A DNA stretch of 64,000 bases from Streptomyces tagetis (GTDB taxonomy: Bacteria > Actinomycetota > Actinomycetes > Streptomycetales > Streptomycetaceae), in NCBI RefSeq assembly GCF_018069565.1, contig NZ_JAGPNL010000003.1, positions 682,001 through 746,000 on the forward strand, in the 5' to 3' direction. Shown in pieces: positions 27,101-34,533 of the stretch; the first letter of the stretch is position 1, and each line of letters opens with the position of its first letter. Under the pieces are notes generated by a model that had not been told where the DNA came from, searched no databases, and worked only from the letters and a program-made list of their open reading frames with translations. A program made the position numbers and the translations under genes.

Positions 27101-28112
27101 CCCCCGGTACGGGCAGGAGGGTGCGCAGATGCCTGCCCTGGCGCAGCGGATGTCTCTTGGCCAGGTCGTCCGGAAAACGTACGCAGCGCCGGAGCGAGGC
27201 GATGACGCGCATGCCGGGCGGCGGAGAGGCGGGCAGAAGTGCGGCGATGCTCCCGCGCGCGGGGCGCCGCCCGGACCGCGCGGCGGTGCCGGAGACCGCC
27301 TCCCCGACGGCCCTTGAGCCCGCCGTACCGCTCTCGGAGGCGAGGCCCGACCAGGCGACGTCGTCATCGAGACCGTCGACCACGAGCAGGAGCTTCCGCC
27401 CCCGGTCCGTGCTCTTCTTGGCGGCTTTGGTGAAGAGGCGCTTCCATTCCGGGACCCCGCGCGGGACGGGGAATGTCCCGATGTCGGGGAACTCGCCGAT
27501 CTGGACGGCCATTTCCTTCTCGAAGTCCGCCCGGGTGTCCGTACCGGGTGCCGAGGAGACGAAGAAGGTCAGGATGTCGGCGTCGGGCGGCGGTGACCGC
27601 AGGACGTAGTCCGTGAGCAGCAGGGTTTTGCCGACAGGAGCGTCGGCGTGCCAGCACAGATACGCGGGTGCTCCGGGACTCGAGTCCCGCACGAACGCGT
27701 TCATGCTCGTACGCTCGCCCTGCCGCCCCCGGACCTCGGCCCTGTGGGTGTCGATAGCCGGCCCGTGCTTCTGGATGAGACGGCGGTCAGGGTTCTTCTT
27801 CTCCCGGACCGTGGGTATCTGCCGGTCCCGTACACCCGTCGCCTCCTCCCGGGCTGCGTACAGGGCGGCCGTCCACTCGTCGTCCGTGTACACCGAGCCA
27901 CCGGCGGCCTGCTGCAACACCCGTACCACGGACCGGAACTCCCGCTCGCGCTCCGGCGACGGGACCGCGTTCCCCCCGTACCAGTTCCGGAGCGTGGAGC
28001 GGCCGAGCCCCACATCCCGAGCCACGTCTCCCAGACGCAGCCCCGAGACCTCCCACACCCTCCGCAGCATGGCGACCAGCGTGTCGCGCTCGCGCCTCGG
28101 CGAAGCGGTCAT
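24159..28112 (-). CDS. HTH-STAND NTPase with long helical-repeat C-terminus (Cascade-associated)
   Basis: A 1317-residue protein. Residues 10-60 are an XRE-type helix-turn-helix (LGDVARDVGLGRSTLRNWYG). A STAND NTPase follows, with a P-loop DAPVGKTLLL (about 156-165) and Walker B LLLVVDGLDDD (about 241-251). The first P-loop glycine is replaced, so it reads AxxPVGKT-like. From about residue 340 to the end there are helical repeats. They are interrupted near 860-930 by a very basic linker (ARKKQNAKRRAKDKSNTVYK), a likely coiled coil or nucleic-acid contact. STAND proteins switch from monomer to oligomer on ligand recognition. The ATG at 28112 follows AGGAGG. It is divergent from the membrane peptide and the Cascade operon, which suggests joint function; the effector activity is unknown. 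Confidence 0.82.
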   Translation of the reverse strand: MTASPRRERDTLVAMLRRVWEVSGLRLGDVARDVGLGRSTLRNWYGGNAVPSPEREREFRSVVRVLQQAAGGSVYTDDEWTAALYAAREEATGVRDRQIPTVREKKNPDRRLIQKHGPAIDTHRAEVRGRQGERTSMNAFVRDSSPGAPAYLCWHADAPVGKTLLLTDYVLRSPPPDADILTFFVSSAPGTDTRADFEKEMAVQIGEFPDIGTFPVPRGVPEWKRLFTKAAKKSTDRGRKLLLVVDGLDDDVAWSGLASESGTAGSRAVGEAVSGTAARSGRRPARGSIAALLPASPPPGMRVIASLRRCVRFPDDLAKRHPLRQGRHLRTLLPVPGVPLLRQPPPDATALGATVAGLLAVAGGGLRTADLAELTGLPTDRLDRLAQGPAGRSLVLDDPVFQTYALAEPRLVHSVLGDLGEAGVARHTRELLAWSREWRAAGWPERTPPYALAHQLRLLTGPAERAAYVLDLPRLRRLAGVAGQAAALAQLDAFEEEIGAGDGPEEPASLVPLTAVRALLRGESRDVPDGAAALLVRLGEVERARGLARSAPTAIDRAVQLAYVAVEMAYAEQAGVDAVVREAVQWTAHHRVDRGFPPAYQDPGAYTRLLEAARALLPLNGPAAARPLVRAVVQDQAAGTDTLIEAAGMLRSVQDLDAVAVLYDRAADLSVGGMRARTAAVELWGALAQAAPSLGPHLGDRIEAVCAELDSSDGLGAVDVLASSASALARLPAGRQGAARKLLWKALARMADAVPAPTDAGALPEDDEAHLRRELAGTLARLAQATEDADVRRRALDDITSLMDSLPEHLRIGILGDPLLERAKWVVEAAEERRSQADREASAAARKKQNAKRRAKDKSNTVYKRDREKKREPLGEAGAQHPTAREGPAEDSRPGLRRAPAVRRPDTHRPTMGLPSLADVPHAEQQPHLRLLREADRELGAGRLLRSRELWESALRHSPAAPQASSPASESWVADLCQALGVVGEFGAAEVLVADLPDEQDRARHLAALSLGCSLGGHGDAGARYADAAARRVSDGTDPGLANLVAQALAHAGDGPTAISMVRGDRAVQRRTASTAVAAGLVRHRPAQAARIAEGVVAALVLRIGEAPIRTLPELAALFLAFPDVRQPDPRLREALRRAVRSLTETPMPWHAPSMAVLTLLERLGCLAEEDAHVVEGPTDRWRRSLRPGHEAGAEVALLAAVDGDIAGLWRHAEAVATPDERWRALHTAAAYLSGAPVALSTDHRAGDRVTRTCLALARASGDDGPPAEATARDIVRSLVNADAWTHVIPLLPRLAPGAPAHLSTIAAHRRRGWASW

Positions 28113-28295
28113 CGGCTTTCCTCCTGCTCGTGCCCACACCTTGGAAACTCGGCCGGCTTCGTACGGGTTCAGCCGTCCCCACCTGCGGAAATCGTGTCGC
28201 CATAGTCATCGCGACTCGTGGCCGCCCCGTGGTCGCCGCGAATCTGGAGCCATCACCGCAGCAGCCGAATCCGGCTCCTGACAGAAGGATGGCCC

Positions 28296-28472
28296 GTGTC
28301 CGAGATCCCCGAACTGCTCTCTTACGTCGCCGCTCTGAGCGGCTGCGCCGGACTGCTCTACACGGGCATCCTGTTCGTCGTGGCCCTCGTCTCCGTCCTC
28401 GCCTCCACCCCGGAACGACGCAAGGACGCCCGGACAACCCTCGGCATCCTCCTGCGCCGCCGCTCACGCTGA
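28296..28472 (+). CDS. 58-residue single-pass membrane protein between the STAND gene and Cascade
   Basis: A small protein: MSEIPELLSYVAALSG start, one long hydrophobic segment (about residues 9-37), then a strongly basic tail (TPERRKDARTTLGILLRRRS). The GTG at 28296 has AAGGA seven bases upstream. Third-position GC is high, so it is very probably translated. It is transcribed with the Cascade genes and divergent from the STAND gene. Small basic membrane peptides can be membrane-disrupting effectors or anchors. Either would fit an immune system without a nuclease, but this is only a hypothesis, because such short membrane proteins are also common in Streptomyces. Confidence 0.68.
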   Translation: MSEIPELLSYVAALSGCAGLLYTGILFVVALVSVLASTPERRKDARTTLGILLRRRSR

Positions 28473-28893
28473 GCCCGGAGCGGTCCCGGCCCGACCGGCG
28501 CGCCGCACTTGCGAAGTCGACTGTCCCAGACGCCGGGCCGAAGGGTCGTTCAATTCGGAAATACCCAAACGGCTGCGCGTTGCGGGCCCGTTGGGATAGA
28601 AATCCTCGCATGTGGTCAGCCACTCGTACCGGTACCGGTTCCTCCAGTTCCACTTCCGTGCGACGGGAAAAATAGGAGTCCGGTGCAGCCGATTCCTTGA
28701 GGACCTTCGGTGCCCTCGGTGATCCCCGACGCTCTCCGGTGATTTTCCGAGTACGAGTCTCCGCGCGTGCGATCCCGCGCAGGGAGTACAGGGCCTGCGG
28801 AAAGGAAGACGGAGGGCAAGGCCACGAGATGTTGCCGGTGGACGGTGGGAATTCCCCCCCCGCTGGGCACGTTCGAAAGAGCGGTAGTGAGAA
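28473..28893. other. Non-coding gap upstream of casA, no CRISPR array
   Basis: This 421-base stretch is less GC-rich than its neighbours and carries no convincing gene. I searched it for palindromic 28-30 base repeats with regular spacing and found none. CGGTGAT followed by CCGA occurs twice 20 bases apart (about 28718 and 28738). This could be an operator for the operon. It most likely holds the Cascade promoter. Confidence 0.55.
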
Positions 28894-30513
28894 TTGCGCG
28901 ACGTTCCCCTCCCACCGTCTGAGCCCCCATCCTCCGCACCCCCGCCCCGTCCGTCCTGGGACCCTCGTCACAAGCCCTGCGTCCCCACCGTCACCCTCGA
29001 AGGCGCCTCCGCGCACCACTCCCTGTGTGCGCTCCTCGCACACGCCGACGATCAGGCCGACCTCGACTGCGCGTCTTCCGGCGAGAAGGTCGCCGTCATC
29101 GAGTACCTGCTGGCGATCTGCTTCGCTTCCGGTACCTGTCCGTCCTCGGACGGGGAATGGCGGGACTGGATCAGCGGCGAGCGGAGCCTCGCCCCCGCCG
29201 CCGACTGGCTGCGACGTCAACCGGACGACGCCTGGGACCTGTTCCACCCCACGGAGCCCCTGGCGCAGAACTCCCTGCTGGCGGAGGACCTCCGGGAGAG
29301 CGGTACGGGGACGGCCCAGTTGGTCATCGAACACGCCGGTGACTACAACCAGCACTTCGACCACCACCACCTTGAACGCGACAACCCGCTCCCGGCGGCG
29401 GAGGCGTTCCGCGCCACGCTCACGCAGCACGTCTACGCCCCCTACGGACGGGCCCGTATGCCCGGCAAGCGCCTCGGAGCCAAGGTCACCAACCTCGCCG
29501 TGGGCCGCCTCGCGGGAAGGGTCCGCGTCGTCGCCACCGGGCGGACGCTCGGCGAGACCCTGCGCCTGAACCTCTACCCGCCCGACGGCCCGCCGGGCGT
29601 GCTCAACACCTCCTGGACCATGTCCGGCATCAAGCGCCGCACCTTCAGAGAGACGGCGGCGCCCAGGGTGCCGCAGAGCCCGGCGGATCTCCACAGCGCC
29701 CTCGGACGCTCCGTGCTCCTGCGCCCACGGCAGGGACCGCGCGGGCAACTCGTGGTCGACCGGGTCCTGATCGGGGCCGGCGAGATCCTCGGACTCGACC
29801 CGGAACGCCACCTTCAGGACGCGGTGTACGGCCAGACGACGAACGGCGTGCGCAAGCCGCTGTGGCCGTCCCCCACCAGGGCGCTCTGGCAGCAGGCCCA
29901 CGCCCTCTACAGCGCCGTCCGGGACGACGAGACCGGGCTGTACGCACGGCTGCGCTCCCTCACCCGCGCACGGACGGGCCCCGGGGCCCCGTACCAGCTC
30001 TGGGCCGTGGGACTGCTGGCCAACAAGGCGCTGCCGATGGCCTGGACGGACGGCGCCTATCCCTACGCCCCCGGGATGGCCGCGCACCTCTACCGGGCCT
30101 CCCGCAGGGGCTCCGACATCGCCGAGTACCTCGCGTGGAGCCTGAAGAAGGCGGCCATCGTCGCCGCCGAGACCGCCTTTCCGGCCGTGAGGGCCGCGGA
30201 CGAGGCCGGTCAGGTCGCCCGGCTCGACGCCCGGTGGTCGTTCTGGCCCGCCGCCGAGGCCCCCTTCCACGAACTGCTGGACGAAGTGATCGACCGGGGA
30301 CCCGAGGACGACGACCCGGTCTCCGAGCCGCTGATCGAGTACGCGACGGGCCTGATGGAGACCGCCCGGACGCAGATGCTCCGGCGCCTCGACGCCCTGC
30401 CGCCCAGCGACCGCAACCACCGGGCGCGGGCCCGTGCCGTCCGGCTCTTCGAGGACGCCGTCTCCGGAGACCGGGCCCCTGCCGAACTCCGAGGGGAGAT
30501 CGCACGTGACTGA
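28894..30513 (+). CDS. casA: Type I-E Cascade large subunit Cse1/CasA (Cas8e)
   Basis: A 539-residue large subunit of the type I-E surveillance complex, which recognises the PAM and in canonical systems recruits Cas3. Family landmarks are present in order: a YLLAICFASG helix after the N-terminal domain, an HFDHHHLERDNPLPAAEAF segment equivalent to the LFDH motif, ETLRLNLYPPDG, QSPADLHSALGRSVLL and a C-terminal four-helix part. The only start near the frame opening is TTG at 28894. The upstream codons contain a stop and no ATG/GTG, so initiation is weak or unusual. It overlaps casB by eight bases. No cas3 follows or precedes it. Confidence 0.88.
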   Translation: MRDVPLPPSEPPSSAPPPRPSWDPRHKPCVPTVTLEGASAHHSLCALLAHADDQADLDCASSGEKVAVIEYLLAICFASGTCPSSDGEWRDWISGERSLAPAADWLRRQPDDAWDLFHPTEPLAQNSLLAEDLRESGTGTAQLVIEHAGDYNQHFDHHHLERDNPLPAAEAFRATLTQHVYAPYGRARMPGKRLGAKVTNLAVGRLAGRVRVVATGRTLGETLRLNLYPPDGPPGVLNTSWTMSGIKRRTFRETAAPRVPQSPADLHSALGRSVLLRPRQGPRGQLVVDRVLIGAGEILGLDPERHLQDAVYGQTTNGVRKPLWPSPTRALWQQAHALYSAVRDDETGLYARLRSLTRARTGPGAPYQLWAVGLLANKALPMAWTDGAYPYAPGMAAHLYRASRRGSDIAEYLAWSLKKAAIVAAETAFPAVRAADEAGQVARLDARWSFWPAAEAPFHELLDEVIDRGPEDDDPVSEPLIEYATGLMETARTQMLRRLDALPPSDRNHRARARAVRLFEDAVSGDRAPAELRGEIARD

Positions 30514-31090
30514 GCACCACCCGCCGCCCGGAACGGAGTCGGACCGGCCCCGGTTCCCCCACGACAGCGCGGCCCTCACCGCCTGGCTCACCACCCTCGT
30601 GCGCAACCGCGAGTACGGGGCCCTCGCCGAGCTGCGCCGAGCCAGGGGCGGCACCGACGCCCACATCCGCGCCGGCTGGTTCGGAGGCGACGACCACCGT
30701 GACCTCTTCGAGCGGACGGCCTTCCTCTTCGCCGTCTATCACCAAGGGCGCCCCGTGCCCGCGTACGGCCGCGGCAGCCTGGGTGCCGCGGCCCGACGGA
30801 TCGGCCACGGGACGGAACGCGGGCCGGCAAACCCCGGCGCCCAACGCCTCCTCAACCGTGTCGTCGCCAGCCGGCGCGTCCCATGGCGTCACCTCCAGCA
30901 CGCGGTCACCCGGCTGCGGTCCTGCGAGGAGCCGCCGCCGTCCTGGACCGGACTGGCCGAGGACCTCATCCGGTGGCACGACCGCAAGGCGCGGGTCGCC
31001 TATCGGTGGTCGGTCGATTTCCACACCCCGCCGGCCCGGGACCTGGGCGCACCGAACGAAACGACGACGCGGAAGGACACCATCCCGTGA
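30506..31090 (+). CDS. casB: Type I-E Cascade small subunit Cse2/CasB
   Basis: A 194-residue all-helical small subunit that lines the belly of Cascade and stabilises the target strand. Typical features are WLTTLVRNREYGALAELRRA near the start, an AFLFAVYHQG helix, RLLNRVVASRRVPWRHLQHA, and a final LIRWHDRKARVAYRWSVDF segment. The GTG at 30506 lies inside the end of casA, and GGGGAG upstream supports it. The stop overlaps the GTG of cas7 by four bases, so translation is coupled. The length is normal for the family. Confidence 0.9.
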   Translation: MTEHHPPPGTESDRPRFPHDSAALTAWLTTLVRNREYGALAELRRARGGTDAHIRAGWFGGDDHRDLFERTAFLFAVYHQGRPVPAYGRGSLGAAARRIGHGTERGPANPGAQRLLNRVVASRRVPWRHLQHAVTRLRSCEEPPPSWTGLAEDLIRWHDRKARVAYRWSVDFHTPPARDLGAPNETTTRKDTIP

Positions 31091-32466
31091 CCGAAGCACC
31101 ACCCCGTAGCCAGTTCCTCTCCCTGCATCTCATCGAGACCTTGGCGGCGGTCCTCCCGGTGCGGGACGAGAACGGCCAGCCGAAGTCCCTCGTCTTCGGG
31201 GGAGTGGAACGCCACATGATCACCAGCCAGGCCCGCCGGCGTGCCGAGCGGGTCCACGCCCGCGACCGTGCCAACGCCGGCCGAGGAGCACTCAAGGGGC
31301 GGAGCATGGGCGTCCGCACCCGGGAGTGGGCCCTCCTTGCCGCACGGGAACTCGAGACCGTCCACGGCTGGGACAAGGACAGGGCCTTGGTCACGACCCG
31401 TGCGGTGATGGAGGCGAGCGGCCTCAAATTCGGCGACCCGAAGAAGAGGACGGTGGCCAACCTGACGAAGGTCCTCGTCTTCGCCCCGTCCGACGCCGGT
31501 GCGAGGATCGCCGCGCACATCGCCGACCGGGCGGCGGAGGTCGAGGAGTGGCGCGAGACGTACTTCGACGCCCAGGCGCGCGCCGAGGCGGCGAAGAAGG
31601 CGCGCCGGGGAGCCCGGAAGAAGACGGAGGCACAGCCGGGAGCTGACGAGGCGCCGGAGGAGGTGTCCACGGCGTCCACGGCGGAACCCTCCGCGACCGT
31701 CGCCCTGCCGCCGTTGCCCAAGGCCACCAGAGATGCCGTCCTGCTGGCCCTGGCTCCCCGCGACGCCGTGGACATCGCGCTCTACGGCCGCTTCCTCGCG
31801 GAGATCCCCGACTCCCCGAACGTCGACGGCGCCGTCCAGACCGGGCACGCCTTCACCGTGCACGAATCCGAGCAAATGGAGGATTTCTACGCGGCGGCCG
31901 ACGATGCGAAGCTCGATCGCAAACGCAATGCACTCGATTTCCTCGATGCCGCCGACGACGCGGGCGCGGGCATGACCGGATACCAGTCCCTGATCTCCGG
32001 AACCTTCTACCGGCACGCTGTCCTCGACCGCGTCCAGCTCCGCACCAACCTGCGTGTGGCCGGCATGGCGGAAGACGAGGCCGAGGAGGCCGCGTCCGAG
32101 GCCGAGACCGAGTTCGTGATCGCCTTCGTGGAAGCGTTCCCGGAAGCGAAGAAGAACTCCACGGCCTCCACCGGGTCGCTCCCCGCCCTCGTTCTCGCCT
32201 TCGAGGGCGAACGCCCCTACAACTACGCGTCCGCGTTCCAACGGCCCGTGGAAGAGGGCCCGTTGTCCACCGGTGGGGAGGGCCCGGCCGGCCCCGCCGC
32301 CGTACGCCGGCTGCTGCGCCACCATACGTTCGTCAGCCGACGCCGCGACGACCTGCGCACGGCGCGGGTACTGACGTACGACCCCGAGATCGACGCGCTC
32401 CTGGGCGAGCTGGGGCCGCCCGAGTCGCTGACCGTGGTCGAGCGGGCCGAGGACCTCACCCCGTGA
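31087..32466 (+). CDS. cas7: Type I-E Cascade backbone Cas7e/CasC (Cse4)
   Basis: A 459-residue backbone protein that polymerises along crRNA. The N-terminal FLSLHLIETL, the ERHMITSQARRRAERV segment and the later YQSLISGTFYRHAVLDRVQL and FEGERPYNYASAFQRPV match Cas7e. The usual length is about 350-390, and the excess lies in a charged, Ala/Glu-rich region (about residues 165-225, EAAKKARRGARKKTEAQP) that reads as an insertion in the thumb or palm loop. The start GTG overlaps casB by four bases and the stop overlaps cas5 by four. Confidence 0.9.
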   Translation: MTEAPPRSQFLSLHLIETLAAVLPVRDENGQPKSLVFGGVERHMITSQARRRAERVHARDRANAGRGALKGRSMGVRTREWALLAARELETVHGWDKDRALVTTRAVMEASGLKFGDPKKRTVANLTKVLVFAPSDAGARIAAHIADRAAEVEEWRETYFDAQARAEAAKKARRGARKKTEAQPGADEAPEEVSTASTAEPSATVALPPLPKATRDAVLLALAPRDAVDIALYGRFLAEIPDSPNVDGAVQTGHAFTVHESEQMEDFYAAADDAKLDRKRNALDFLDAADDAGAGMTGYQSLISGTFYRHAVLDRVQLRTNLRVAGMAEDEAEEAASEAETEFVIAFVEAFPEAKKNSTASTGSLPALVLAFEGERPYNYASAFQRPVEEGPLSTGGEGPAGPAAVRRLLRHHTFVSRRRDDLRTARVLTYDPEIDALLGELGPPESLTVVERAEDLTP

Positions 32467-33347
32467 ACGGTCTCCACGACCCCCACGTCCTGCTCATCCG
32501 GCTCGCCGGGCCGTTGCAGTCCTGGGGCCTCACCGGCAGGTTCGCCCGACGCGACACCCACAGCCGGCCCACGAAATCGGGCGTGATCGGCCTGTGCGCC
32601 GCGGCCCTCGGACTCGCCCGCGAGGAACCCCTGGGCGAACTGGCCGAAGTGCTCTACGGAGTCCGGGCCGACCGCCCCGGCACACCGCTGCGCGACTACC
32701 ACACAGCCGGCGGGGGAACCTATCCGCTGCGCCCCCGGGACCTCCTCACCGACCACCAACGGGCCGCGAAGGCGACGACGGCCCCGGCACCGGACGGCTC
32801 GGGCCCCGGACCGTTCGGCCGCGCGGAGCTGGCGGCCTGGTACGGCTCACCGAAGTACGTCACCGCCGACCCGGTCTCGGGAGCCCTGGTCTCCGGGGAG
32901 GTCCGCCGCCACGCCCTGACGTCGGAGCGCTGGTACCTCGCCGACGCCGCCTTCCTCGTCGGCCTGGAACATCCGGACGTGGCTCTCCTGGAGCGGATCG
33001 CCCACGCCCTGGAGTACCCGAAGCGCCTGCTCTGGCTCGGCCGCAAAGCCTGCCCGCCCTCCGGCGACCTCGCCCTCGGCGTCGTCCCGGGGACCCTTCG
33101 GAGCGCGTTCGAGACGCACGCCCTGCTCCCCGACGCCGGCTGCGGTGAAGGGGAGCCGCCCGCTCACACGACCGGCGCACGCCGGTGGGCCTGGATCGAG
33201 AGCCCGCGCCCGCTCCCCGGCGTCAGCCCGCTGTCCGACCAGCCGGTGCGCTTCGACGCCGACGGCAGCGTCCACAGCCTCCGCTGGGAGACCCGGCACC
33301 GCATCACCATCGCCTCGCCCGCCCGAGGATGGGACATCATCCTGTGA
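32463..33347 (+). CDS. cas5: Type I-E Cascade subunit Cas5e/CasD
   Basis: A 294-residue RAMP protein that caps the 5' handle of crRNA. The start VLLIRLAGPLQSWG is the Cas5e signature, followed by THSRPTKSGVIGLCAAALG and a LRDYHTAGGG motif. The C-terminal VRFDADGSVHSLRWE region is also typical. It is slightly longer than E. coli CasD because of Pro/Gly-rich loops. GTGA overlaps link it to cas7 and cas6e, so all five genes form one tightly coupled operon. Confidence 0.9.
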   Translation: MNGLHDPHVLLIRLAGPLQSWGLTGRFARRDTHSRPTKSGVIGLCAAALGLAREEPLGELAEVLYGVRADRPGTPLRDYHTAGGGTYPLRPRDLLTDHQRAAKATTAPAPDGSGPGPFGRAELAAWYGSPKYVTADPVSGALVSGEVRRHALTSERWYLADAAFLVGLEHPDVALLERIAHALEYPKRLLWLGRKACPPSGDLALGVVPGTLRSAFETHALLPDAGCGEGEPPAHTTGARRWAWIESPRPLPGVSPLSDQPVRFDADGSVHSLRWETRHRITIASPARGWDIIL

Positions 33348-34093
33348 ACACGACCACCGCCACCTCGCCGGCGCCCTCGGCCCCGGGAGACGCCGCCCGG
33401 TTCGTCGCCACGCAGAGCCTGCTCACCCTGGACGTCCGGCACCCGTTCGCCGCCAAATCCCTCATCGACGCGCAGGACATGCACCGGACCGTCATGAGCG
33501 GATTCCCCGGCTGGGTGGACGACGGCAGCCGTGACGCCCGCTCCCAGATGGGCGTCCTGTCGACCTGGACCGTCGATCTCCGGCAGGCACGGCTCAACCT
33601 GGTGGTCCAGTCGTCCGTCCCCGCCGACTGGAGCGCCGTGCCCCGGGGCGCCGTGGCACAGGCCCCCGAGATCCTCACCGTCGACCGCACCTTCCGCACC
33701 GGCGACCGCGTCGACTTCCGTACGGTCGTCAACCCGGTCCGCGCCATCCCGCCGCCGCCCGGCTCACCCCCGAAGACCCGTGGCACCCGCGTCCCGCACA
33801 CCCGCCCCGAGCACGTGAAGAGGTGGTTCTCGCAGCGTCTGCAACCGTCCGGCGAACCCCCGGTCGCCCCCAACGGAGTCGTGCGCGTCGGAGCCGACGC
33901 CGACACCGAACGGCTCGCCCTGCGCATGCTCCCGCGCGTCTCCAGCCCAGCCCCCCACAAGGGCCTGCGCATCGCCCGTGCGGAGATCAAGGGCACGTTC
34001 ACGGTGACCGACCCGAAGACGTTCGTCGCCGCCCTCACCCAGGGCATCGGCCACGCCCGCGCCTACAGTTGCGGACTGCTCCTCGTCCGCTGA
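33344..34093 (+). CDS. cas6e: Type I-E crRNA endonuclease Cas6e/CasE
   Basis: A 249-residue RAMP endoribonuclease that cuts precursor crRNA within each repeat and stays bound to the 3' hairpin. The N-terminal LIDAQDMHRTVMSGFPG contains the conserved His of the active site. The C-terminal Gly-rich loop ALTQGIGHARAYSCGLLLVR is complete. The enzyme therefore looks functional, although no CRISPR array is in the window. The start GTG overlaps the cas5 stop. It is the last gene of the operon; after it come only gene fragments. Confidence 0.9.
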   Translation: MNTTTATSPAPSAPGDAARFVATQSLLTLDVRHPFAAKSLIDAQDMHRTVMSGFPGWVDDGSRDARSQMGVLSTWTVDLRQARLNLVVQSSVPADWSAVPRGAVAQAPEILTVDRTFRTGDRVDFRTVVNPVRAIPPPPGSPPKTRGTRVPHTRPEHVKRWFSQRLQPSGEPPVAPNGVVRVGADADTERLALRMLPRVSSPAPHKGLRIARAEIKGTFTVTDPKTFVAALTQGIGHARAYSCGLLLVR

Positions 34094-34274
34094 ACAGGAC
34101 CCGCACCGCCGAGCGGCCGGGACGACGGGGGAGACGACGGGACCGGGAGCGGTACGGCGTACCGTGCTGCGGTGGCGCGACGAGCCGTTCGGTCCGGCCT
34201 TCCACGCGCCGGCGCCAGATCCCCCCCGGCTTGCTGGGGACATGGCTCGGCCGCGACCGCTCCGCCGACGTCGG

Positions 34275-34427
34275 TCATGCGTACGTCCTGGCCTTCGTCC
34301 GCCTGGTCTCCGGGCTCTGCCGGGGCCGGGCGATGGCGAGGGCCCCGGCCAGGATCTGGTCGGGGCCCTCGATCCGGCTGGGCAGCCGGTGGCGTTCATG
34401 GGGGGCCCGGCTAGAAGCGCCCGGCAC
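34275..34427 (-). CDS. Possible 50-residue small ORF at the island edge
   Basis: A GTG-started reading frame with almost exclusively G/C third positions (segment LPSRIEGPDQILAGALAIAR) ends in TGA at 34275. It overlaps the end of the fragment described next. No family is recognised, and it may be part of the same decayed gene. Confidence 0.25.
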   Translation of the reverse strand: MPGASSRAPHERHRLPSRIEGPDQILAGALAIARPRQSPETRRTKARTYA

Positions 34428-34533
34428 CCATGTCCGAGGCGGGCTCCGGCGCGTCCTCGAACGGGAAGGCGTCGTCCTCCCCGAAGTCCGGGGCCTGGAA
34501 GGGGTCCGTCGTCGGGGGCGGCGATGCCGCCGT
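34411..34533 (-). pseudogene. C-terminal fragment of an unrecognised protein
   Basis: This frame has strongly biased third positions and reads TTDPFQAPDFGEDDAFPFED, then EPASDMGAGRF and a TAG stop at 34411-34413. No start codon exists in the frame between it and the stop of the 73-residue gene upstream. A neighbouring frame gives a plausible beginning (GTG, PGYGTPGPFWDLYRKRDLSS) that ends 22 codons later. The likely explanation is a small gene broken by a frameshift. Its family is unknown to me. Confidence 0.4.

Noticed and set aside
28473..28893. Possible CRISPR repeat GATCCCCGACGCTCTCCGG before casA
   Set aside because: It does not form the CCCCGC/GCGGGG hairpin, is not repeated at spacer distance, and only a 7-base CGGTGAT core recurs.
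30883..31086. N-terminal extension of cas7 inside casB
   Set aside because: The GTG at 31087 with GTGA overlap and the conserved FLSLHLIETL start fit Cas7e. The extension is Arg/Gly/Pro shadow sequence.
34063..34278. 71-codon minus-strand frame overlapping the end of cas6e
   Set aside because: It overlaps the conserved C-terminus of cas6e, and its Pro/Arg/Ala composition suggests a shadow.
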